Positions 8,010-14,776 of a stretch of 64,000 bases of DNA are shown one piece after another (position 1 is the stretch's first letter; each line of letters opens with the position of its first letter). Where the stretch lies: the NCBI GenBank assembly GCA_047974765.1, contig JBKECP010000009.1, positions 124,001 to 188,000 on the forward strand, given 5' to 3'. The notes under the pieces are model-generated. The model was not told the DNA's origin. It did no database searches and worked only from the letters and a program-made list of their open reading frames with translations. The position numbers and the translations under genes were made by a program. This stretch comes from JBKECP01 sp047974765 (GTDB lineage: Bacteria > Pseudomonadota > Gammaproteobacteria > Pseudomonadales > Halieaceae).

Positions 8010-11000
8010 TGATGAATTGTTTACGGTCAGTCCTGTGGTTCGGGCTCGCCACTGTTTTGTTGCTGACGGCATTGCCTTTGCCTGCACAGTCAGCACAGGA
8101 GCTTGTGGTAGTAACCAATCGTATGATGCTCAAAGCCAAACGTGAGCTTATCCGCAAGTCTGCCAATGAGGCGGGCTTTGCAGTGACTATTGTTGAAGCA
8201 TCATTGTCTGACGAAGCGCTCGTGGATGCCATCAACAAGCGTGATGTTGTGCTGGTGGATATGTCGCGTCCAATGGACATAGAGAGCTTTAATCAGCGTA
8301 TGTCGGAGGCACAGCTGGAGCCCGGGCATATTTTATTCAAGACCAGTGGCAGTCAATTCACATTTAGCGGGATGGATGAACGTAGCGGCCAGAGGTTGGC
8401 TGATTATTACCGCAATGGTGGGCGTCGTAACTTCCAGGCTTTTTTCCGTGGTTTGCAAAGTGTCGTCACCAAGGGAGAGGTGGGTGAGTTACCTGCGCTA
8501 ATGATGATGCCGGATCAGGGGGCTTATCACCCTGATTATGAAGAGCAATTCAGTGCCGATCCTGATGACATCCTGCGTGCTTTGGGGCATCGTCCCGGGC
8601 AGCCGGTGATTGCCCTGGGTTTTCACAACCGTTACCTGAAGGCGGATGCGCTGTCTCATATTAATCAGCTGGTTGAAAAGATTCAGGCACACGGAGCGTT
8701 TGCGTTGCCGGTGTTTTATTCTCTGGGGCCGGATGCGCGATTGGTCGAACTGCTCAAGGGGCGGGCCAATGTATTGATTCATATGCAGCCTGTTTATCAC
8801 AATGGTTTTGAAGCCCAACTGAATCAGCTGGGTATTCCTGTGTTACAGGGGGTTGGGCGCTGGAATGATACGAAAGAAGGTTGGGAACAGGATCCGATTG
8901 GCTTGTCATTGGCAGCAACACCGCTTTATCTGGCATTGCCGGAGCAAAACGGCCTGATTGATCCGCTGGTTATGTGGGCAGAAAGAAATGGTGAACTCAG
9001 TCTGATTGATTATCAGGCTGAAGCGGCGATCAATAAAGCCATCAACATTGCTCGTTTGCAGTTGAAAGCTGTTGCTGATCAGAAACTGGCAGTGATGGTT
9101 TATAATTATCCGCCGGGAGAAAAAAACCTGTCGGCTTCCTTTATGAATGTGCCTCGCAGTCTGGCCGGGCTGTCTGGCAAATGGCTGGCCGCAGGTTATA
9201 CCACCCGTGAATTGAGCGAACAGGATTTAATTGACGGTCTCGGTGCGGCTATCAAGGCCGCTGGCCAGGCGGGTAGCCAGGACAGTCGGTGGCGGGAGGC
9301 ATCGGAAAATACGGATGATCATGCCTCCATATCACTACGGGATTATCAGGCCTGGTTCAGTCAACTGCCGCAGACGGTGCAAGCGCGTATTAATGATTAT
9401 TGGGGAAAGCCGGAAGATTCACCGATACTGGCTTCGGTCGATGGTGAACCCGGATTTTTTGTCCACTATATCAAGGCCGGTAATATTGTTTATCTCGGTC
9501 AGCCTGGCAGGGGCCGCCCGGGCATGGATAAAGAGCGTCAGCTTTATCACGATGTAAGAGTGCCGGTAAACCACTATTACCTGGCGACCTATTTATGGTT
9601 GAGGAATAACTTCAAGGCAGATGCACTGATACATTTTGGTACTCATGGTACTCAGGAATGGATGCCGGGAAAGGAACGCGGACTCAGTATCTATGATGAC
9701 CCATTGCTGACTCTTGGGGATATTCCCGTAATTTATCCCTACATTATCGACAATGTTGGTGAGGCTACGCAGGCCAAGCGCCGGGGGCGGGCGGTGATGA
9801 TCAGTCATCAGACACCTCCGTTCAGGCCTTCGGGTCTGCATGGTGTGCTGGTGGATATCCATCAGTTGATTCACCAGTGGGAAAATCTCGAACCGGGTGA
9901 TGTCAAGGACAATACGGTTAATAGTCTATTGTCGATGGCACAGGATAATGAACTAACGGTTGACCTTAACTGGACGATTGCTGAAGTTAAAGAACAGCCA
10001 GCAGAGTTTATCCAGAGACTGCATGATTATCTGCACGAGCTGGCTGATGCCTCTCAGCCGATAGGTCTGCATACTTACGCCGGTGATGATCAGTATCAGC
10101 AAAAGCTGACAACGGTGTTGCAGATGCTTGGTGAGCCTTTTATTGCTGCTTTTGATCTGGCTCAGCCCAATGAGCTTTATGCCGGTGATTACCGTGATTT
10201 AGCCAATACCGCGCCTTATCAATGGCTTGATAGTGTGCTTGGCAAAGACACAAAAGTAGAGCCGGAACTGGCTGACTGGCAGGCACAGGCGCAGCAGTAT
10301 TATGACAATCTGGATACTGCTCCGGAATGGGCGAGTTTAGGTGCGGCTGTGCGTGGGGAGCATATCGCACCAGGTATTGGTGGCGATCCTGTCCGGGTGC
10401 CGGACAGTCTGCCCAGTGGTAAAAACCTGGTTGGTTTTGACCCTGCTCGTGTGCCGACTAAAGAGGCCTGGATAGTGGGCAAAAAAGCTATTGATGAGCT
10501 GATTGCCAAACACCGCGAGGAACATGGTGAGTGGCCGCAGCGACTGGCCTTTTCTCTGTGGGCGGTTGAAGCCATGCGTCATGGCGGAATTCTGGAAAGT
10601 CAGGCCTTCTATGCCATGGGTGTTGAGCCTGTCTGGGATCGTGCTGGCCGGGTTGAGGGTTACAGGGTCATTCCCAAAGACGAGCTGGGGCGCCCGCGTG
10701 TGGATGTAGTGCTGTCAGTTACCGGCCTGTACCGCGACCAGTTTCCCAATGTGATGGAGCATCTGGCCAGGGCTGCGGCGGAAATTTCCCAGCTGAATGA
10801 GGAAGGCAACCCGCTGTATGAGCATACGCAGATGTTGCTGGCAGATTTAATGGCCAGGAATATACCCGAAGCTGAAGCGATGCCAATGGCGCAAACCCGG
10901 GTGTTTGGCAGCCCGACCGGCGTTTATGGTACTGGTCTGGAAAATGCTTCACTGGCCAGTGATACCTGGGAATCAGATGCCAAACTGGCAAAACTCTACC

Positions 11001-11902
11001 TGGATCGTATGAGCCATGCTTTTGGTCCTGATAGCAGCCGGTGGAGTAAGGCGGCAGATTACAGTGAGCTTTATGCACAAAATCTGAAAACAGTTGATGC
11101 GGCCTTGTTGGCGAGAACGTCCAATCTCTACGGCATGCTGACGACGGATGACCCCTTCCAGTATTTGGGGGGGATCGATCTGGCTGTGCGCCACCTGACG
11201 GGTAAAAGTCCAGAGCTTTATATTTCCAATCAGCGCCAGGCGGGTAAGGTGCGCTTTCAGGGAGCCGATGAATTTCTGGCCGTGGAGCTGGCTACACGCA
11301 CTTTTCATCCCGGCTGGATTGAGTCAATGAAAGAAGAAGGTTTTGCCGGTGCACTGAGTTTGCAGGATATGACCAATAACCTCTGGGGTTGGCAGGTGGT
11401 GTCACCTGATGTGGTTGAGGATCATCAGTGGCAAAAAATGCATGAAATCTATGTGATGGACAGCCTTGATCTGGATATGAAGGAGTGGTTTGAACAATAT
11501 TCTGCCGAGGCACGTTTACGGATAATGGAGCGTCTGCTCGATGCTATTCGTAAAAACTACTGGGATGCTTCTGAGCAAACACGGCGTGAATTGGTAGAGC
11601 AGTATGAACAGGCGCTGGCTGAGCATAACCTCAAAAGCGCTCATGAAAAACTGGCTGAGTTTGCCGATGATCTGGCGGCTGGTTTTGGTTTGGCTACTGT
11701 GGCTGTTAACAGCCTCAATGCCGCGGCAAGTCAGGCAGCCGCACCACAACAGGCGCAGACCCAGGATGTACAGGGTCAGAAACTTGAAAAAAGCAGTCAA
11801 AATACGGTGGACAATACCTTGCAATGGTGGTGGTTGATTCTGGTGATATTTCCCTTGTTCATTGGTGCCTGGCGCCAGTATCAAATCAGCAGGAGGATCT
11901 GA
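8009..11902 (+). CDS. hmuS: CobN-like chelatase, periplasmic and membrane anchored (HmuS-like)
   Basis: The 1297-residue product is a CobN/BchH-superfamily large chelatase subunit. Core motifs are visible: HFGTHGTQEWMPGKERGLS near residue 540, VGEATQAKRRGRAV near 590 and FHPGWIESMKEEGF near 1097, followed by the acidic MDSLDLDMKEWFE helix. Unlike cytoplasmic CobN it starts with a signal peptide (about 1-28, ending PAQSAQ) and ends with a single membrane helix (WWWLILVIFPLFIGAW, about 1271-1287) and a basic tail, so the catalytic body should face the periplasm. No CobS/CobT or ChlI/ChlD ATPases are nearby. In Bacteroidota hmu loci a CobN-like HmuS acts in haem use and is reported to remove iron from haem. 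The start is ATG 8009, overlapping the hmuR stop. The substrate here is inferred from context. Confidence 0.82.
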   Translation: MMNCLRSVLWFGLATVLLLTALPLPAQSAQELVVVTNRMMLKAKRELIRKSANEAGFAVTIVEASLSDEALVDAINKRDVVLVDMSRPMDIESFNQRMSEAQLEPGHILFKTSGSQFTFSGMDERSGQRLADYYRNGGRRNFQAFFRGLQSVVTKGEVGELPALMMMPDQGAYHPDYEEQFSADPDDILRALGHRPGQPVIALGFHNRYLKADALSHINQLVEKIQAHGAFALPVFYSLGPDARLVELLKGRANVLIHMQPVYHNGFEAQLNQLGIPVLQGVGRWNDTKEGWEQDPIGLSLAATPLYLALPEQNGLIDPLVMWAERNGELSLIDYQAEAAINKAINIARLQLKAVADQKLAVMVYNYPPGEKNLSASFMNVPRSLAGLSGKWLAAGYTTRELSEQDLIDGLGAAIKAAGQAGSQDSRWREASENTDDHASISLRDYQAWFSQLPQTVQARINDYWGKPEDSPILASVDGEPGFFVHYIKAGNIVYLGQPGRGRPGMDKERQLYHDVRVPVNHYYLATYLWLRNNFKADALIHFGTHGTQEWMPGKERGLSIYDDPLLTLGDIPVIYPYIIDNVGEATQAKRRGRAVMISHQTPPFRPSGLHGVLVDIHQLIHQWENLEPGDVKDNTVNSLLSMAQDNELTVDLNWTIAEVKEQPAEFIQRLHDYLHELADASQPIGLHTYAGDDQYQQKLTTVLQMLGEPFIAAFDLAQPNELYAGDYRDLANTAPYQWLDSVLGKDTKVEPELADWQAQAQQYYDNLDTAPEWASLGAAVRGEHIAPGIGGDPVRVPDSLPSGKNLVGFDPARVPTKEAWIVGKKAIDELIAKHREEHGEWPQRLAFSLWAVEAMRHGGILESQAFYAMGVEPVWDRAGRVEGYRVIPKDELGRPRVDVVLSVTGLYRDQFPNVMEHLARAAAEISQLNEEGNPLYEHTQMLLADLMARNIPEAEAMPMAQTRVFGSPTGVYGTGLENASLASDTWESDAKLAKLYLDRMSHAFGPDSSRWSKAADYSELYAQNLKTVDAALLARTSNLYGMLTTDDPFQYLGGIDLAVRHLTGKSPELYISNQRQAGKVRFQGADEFLAVELATRTFHPGWIESMKEEGFAGALSLQDMTNNLWGWQVVSPDVVEDHQWQKMHEIYVMDSLDLDMKEWFEQYSAEARLRIMERLLDAIRKNYWDASEQTRRELVEQYEQALAEHNLKSAHEKLAEFADDLAAGFGLATVAVNSLNAAASQAAAPQQAQTQDVQGQKLEKSSQNTVDNTLQWWWLILVIFPLFIGAWRQYQISRRI

Positions 11903-11904
11903 AA

Positions 11905-12429
11905 ATGACAATTGAAACACTGCTGTACCAACTTTCGTCCTGGCTGTTGACGCCGGTATTGCTGGTGATTTTGTTGGCACTGGTTTATAGCCTGTATCAA
12001 CTGGGCCGTTTTGTTGTTGAGGCATTCTTCCGCTTAAATAACGGGATTGAAAAATGTTCTCTGTGGCAGCTTAAACGTGCCCAGCCAGCACTGGATTCAG
12101 AACATCTTGAGCTGGCTGTTTTGAAGGAGCTTGAAGGGCTGCGTATTACTGCCCGTACAGCGCCTTTGCTGGGGTTGGTGGCAACGATGATTCCCATGGG
12201 GCCTGCCCTGGCAGGGGTGGCAGCTGGCGAGATGGGAGTAGTTGGTGAGCAGGTGGGCATTGCATTTTCGGCCGTGATTGTTTCTCTGCTGGCGGCTTCC
12301 ATCTGTTTTATCCTGCTAACGGTCAAACGGCGCTGGCGACTGACGACACTCAAATCTATCGAAGAGTGTGAAGAGCAAAAAAATGGAAACAGAGCAGTCG
12401 CTTCCGATAATTTGCAGGAGGTGGCATGA
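11905..12429 (+). CDS. hmuT: MotA/TolQ/ExbB-type proton channel subunit (HmuT-like)
   Basis: The 174-residue protein has an N-terminal helix (about 14-36) and two more (about 88-110 and 120-145). The segment RTAPLLGLVATMIPMGPALAG followed by IAFSAVIVSLLAASICFILL matches the two channel-forming helices of ExbB/TolQ (AP-x-x-GL-x-G-T...). Such subunits form pentamers around two single-helix partners and use proton flow to drive periplasmic work. The chosen ATG at 11905 has AGGAGG 8 bases upstream, two bases after the hmuS stop; its end overlaps the DUF2149 start by 4 bases. Sequence divergence from true ExbB and the operon position indicate a dedicated motor for the CobN-like protein or receptor, rather than the housekeeping TonB motor. 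Confidence 0.8.
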   Translation: MTIETLLYQLSSWLLTPVLLVILLALVYSLYQLGRFVVEAFFRLNNGIEKCSLWQLKRAQPALDSEHLELAVLKELEGLRITARTAPLLGLVATMIPMGPALAGVAAGEMGVVGEQVGIAFSAVIVSLLAASICFILLTVKRRWRLTTLKSIEECEEQKNGNRAVASDNLQEVA

Positions 12430-12746
12430 GTCGCCGCTTTCTGGATGCTGAGGATGATGATCCCATCCTCAGCATGGTGAACATTGTCGATATTTTTCTG
12501 GTGATTATCGTCATTTTGTTCATCATTATTATGGAAAATCCGCTTAACCCGTTGCTACAGGATGACGTTACCGTTATTAAAAACCCCGGTAAGGAAAATA
12601 TGGAAGTCCTTATCAAGGAAGGTAAAAAACTTGAGCGCTACAAATCCACCAGTGAGGTGGGTAGTGGTCAGGGGGTAAAAGCGGGAGTCACCTATCAACT
12701 GGATGATGGCAGTCTTATCTATGTGCCGGAGACCAATGCGGACTAA
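12426..12746 (+). CDS. hmuU: DUF2149 protein, ExbD-like single-helix partner (HmuU-like)
   Basis: The 106-residue product has an acidic cytoplasmic N-terminus, one membrane helix (about 18-36, VNIVDIFLVIIVILFIII) and a small periplasmic domain ending GVTYQLDDGSLIYVPE, characteristic of DUF2149. Asp22, at the cytoplasmic edge of the helix in NIVDIFLVII, lines up with the proton-carrying Asp of ExbD (FIDVMLVLLIIF). With the ExbB-like protein encoded immediately upstream (4-base overlap) it probably completes a proton-driven motor. DUF2149 recurs next to CobN-like and ExbB-like genes in bacteria and archaea. The ExbD equivalence is my inference from residue placement and gene order. Confidence 0.75.
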   Translation: MSRRFLDAEDDDPILSMVNIVDIFLVIIVILFIIIMENPLNPLLQDDVTVIKNPGKENMEVLIKEGKKLERYKSTSEVGSGQGVKAGVTYQLDDGSLIYVPETNAD

Positions 12747-12754
12747 AAACTATT

Positions 12755-12796
12755 TGGCTGGCTGTGCCCGGAATTTATTCCAGGTACAGCCAGCCA
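12755..12796. repeat. Perfect 11-bp inverted repeat after the haem-type operon
   Basis: TGGCTGGCTGT (12755-12765) pairs completely with ACAGCCAGCCA (12786-12796) around a 20-base loop, just 8 bases after the hmuU stop. There is no downstream T-run, so it may serve as an mRNA-stabilising stem or a Rho-assisted stop rather than a classic terminator. The remaining bases to 12913 show nothing else. Confidence 0.5.
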
Positions 12797-12913
12797 GGTA
12801 TGGAGTGTCTGAATGCGTTCGGGCAGGCATTGTGTTCTGTGATAACGCGGATACTGGCGTTCAGATTTTCCTTTAGTCTTCAGGGCTTGGTCTGTTCCTG
12901 ATTTCATATTTTG

Positions 12914-14284
12914 TCAGATATGCCGGGTGAGAAAGCAGTGTTCGCTCATCTGCCAGCCGACCGGTTGCGGGATGCGCACAGTGTAGCCGCTGCCGGGTGC
13001 TGCCGTGACGGTGGCGCCATCCAGGTTTTCCATATTCTGTAGCGTAAAATTGACATTGCCACCGGGGCTGACGATGCTCAGTGAATCGCCTTGTTCAAAG
13101 CGGTTCTTGACCTCGATAGTCAACCAATTGCCCTTGGCGTCGATGATTTCACCACAGACCTGTTCCGTACCCAGGGTGGAGGTACCCTGCTCGTAGGACT
13201 GGAAGGCCTGTGGCGGATGGCGGCGAAAAAAGCCTTCGGTGTAGCCACGGTTGGACAGGGCTTCCAGCTCGTTCATCAAGTGCATGTCGAAGACCTTGCC
13301 GGCGATGGCGTCGTCGATGGCGCGGCGGTAGATCTGGCTGGTGCGGGCCACATAGTAGGGGCTCTTGGTGCGGCCCTCGATTTTCAGTGAGTGCACCCCC
13401 ATGCGTATCAGTTCAGCCACATGCTGGACTGCCCGCAAGTCCCGTGAATTCATGATGTAGGTGCCGTGCTCGTCTTCATAGGCGGGGATGGTCCGGCCCG
13501 GCTCGTTGGGGGATTTGAGCAGCAGCTCGCGGGCTTCGATCAATTCCGGTTGACCGCTGTTTGTATTGGCGGCGGCTTCAGTGCCTGTCCCGGCGGCATC
13601 CTGGTACTGGGGCACCATATCGCCGCTGCCATCGGTGCTGTGTGCTACCGGGTCGTACTGCCAGCGGCAGGCGTTGGTACAGGCGCCCTGGTTGGCGTCG
13701 CGGTGGTTCATATAACCCGACAGCAGGCAGCGCCCGGAGTAGGCCATACAGAGGGCGCCGTGTACGAATACCTCCAGCTCCATGTCCGGCACTTTGTCAC
13801 GGATGTCGGCGACTTCTTCCAGCGCCAGTTCCCGCGACAAAATCACCCGGCTGATGCCCTGTTGCTGCCAGAACTTTACCGTTGCCCAGTTGACGGTGTT
13901 GGCCTGTACTGACAGGTGAATTTCCTGCTCCGGCCACTGTTCCCGCACCAGCATGATGATGCCCGGATCCGACATGATCAGGGCATCGGGCTTGCATTCA
14001 ATAATGGGCGCCAGATCACGCAGATAGCTGCGAACCTTGTCATTGTGGGGCGAGATATTGGAGGCCAGATAGAACTTGCGGCCGAGATTGTGGGCGTAGT
14101 CGATGCCCTCGGCCAATGCGGCTACATCCTTGAAGCTGTTATTGCGCACCCGCAGAGAGTAGCGGGGCTGGCCCGCATAAACTGCGTCCGCACCGTAGGC
14201 AAAGGCACATTTGAGATGGGTCATGGTACCGGCGGGGGCGAGCAGCTCGGGTGTAAAGACAGATGTATTAGAGACGGTGGACAT
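12914..14284 (-). CDS. trhP: U32-family tRNA hydroxylation protein TrhP (YegQ)
   Basis: A 456-residue U32 'peptidase' family protein. The family signature is intact: LEVFVHGALCMAYSGRCLLS, with the conserved Cys pair. The N-terminus ELLAPAGTMTHLKCAFAYGADAVYAG and the later SLKIEGRTKSPYYVA are typical of YegQ. YegQ/TrhP supports prephenate-dependent formation of 5-hydroxyuridine at the wobble position of tRNA, not proteolysis. The ATG at 14284 is used because its product aligns with the usual N-terminus; an extension to 14347 is possible but has no support. Between the U32 signature and IMNSRDLRAV lies a roughly 55-residue low-complexity insert rich in Gly, Ala, Thr and Glu, which is unusual. 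It is oriented with nirBD, 90 bases downstream. Confidence 0.87.
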   Translation of the reverse strand: MSTVSNTSVFTPELLAPAGTMTHLKCAFAYGADAVYAGQPRYSLRVRNNSFKDVAALAEGIDYAHNLGRKFYLASNISPHNDKVRSYLRDLAPIIECKPDALIMSDPGIIMLVREQWPEQEIHLSVQANTVNWATVKFWQQQGISRVILSRELALEEVADIRDKVPDMELEVFVHGALCMAYSGRCLLSGYMNHRDANQGACTNACRWQYDPVAHSTDGSGDMVPQYQDAAGTGTEAAANTNSGQPELIEARELLLKSPNEPGRTIPAYEDEHGTYIMNSRDLRAVQHVAELIRMGVHSLKIEGRTKSPYYVARTSQIYRRAIDDAIAGKVFDMHLMNELEALSNRGYTEGFFRRHPPQAFQSYEQGTSTLGTEQVCGEIIDAKGNWLTIEVKNRFEQGDSLSIVSPGGNVNFTLQNMENLDGATVTAAPGSGYTVRIPQPVGWQMSEHCFLTRHI

Positions 14285-14375
14285 GCTGACAAAAAGGTGA
14301 TTTGAAAAAGGGCGCGTATTGTACCTGCAATTCAGCTGCGTTCCCACGCAGAGCCGTGGGAACGAGAGGGCGGCC

Positions 14376-14732
14376 CTAGCAGCCTCCGATCAGTACTTCG
14401 TCACCCTCCAGGCGCACCGGATAGACCTGCAGCCGGAAGCTGTCGTCTTCCAGGCATTCGCCGGTGGCCAGTTTGTAGTGTTCTTTGTACAGGGGTGAGG
14501 CCACCACCAGCGCGCCGCCGATGTCCCCGAGCAGACCCCGGGACATAACGTTGGCCTTGCCGATGGGATCCCGGTTGGACAGGGCGTAGAGAGCGTCGTC
14601 GTTAGTGGTGGCGCCGGGCACATAGAACAGTGCCACCTGCTCCTGACCGAAGCGGGCACAGACTCCCGAGTTGGCGACCAGATCGCCGCGCTTACACAGT
14701 TTGTGCCAGTGGTGCTGTTTGGCTGCCTGCAT
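14376..14732 (-). CDS. nirD: NADH-dependent nitrite reductase small subunit NirD
   Basis: The 118-residue product belongs to the NirD branch of Rieske-fold proteins that have lost the [2Fe-2S] ligands; it starts HHWHKLCKRGDLVANSGVCA and contains ALYALSNRDPIGKANVMSRGLLGD and SPLYKEHYKLATGECLED, as in E. coli NirD. It pairs with NirB to reduce nitrite to ammonium in the cytoplasm. The start at 14732 is favoured by AGAGGA 7 bases upstream; an in-frame ATG at 14756 would add an acidic octapeptide. It lies 20-44 bases after nirB, so both share a transcript. It should not be confused with the unrelated haem d1 gene of the same name at 20745. Confidence 0.9.
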   Translation of the reverse strand: MQAAKQHHWHKLCKRGDLVANSGVCARFGQEQVALFYVPGATTNDDALYALSNRDPIGKANVMSRGLLGDIGGALVVASPLYKEHYKLATGECLEDDSFRLQVYPVRLEGDEVLIGGC

Positions 14733-14776
14733 GTTGTTTTCCTCTTCTTCGTTCATTCTGTGCGCGCCCTTTCCAT

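Noticed and set aside
8009..11902. Cobaltochelatase CobN for cobalamin synthesis
   Set aside because: Signal peptide and C-terminal membrane anchor place it in the periplasm, no cobS/cobT or other cob genes are nearby, and no B12 riboswitch precedes the operon.
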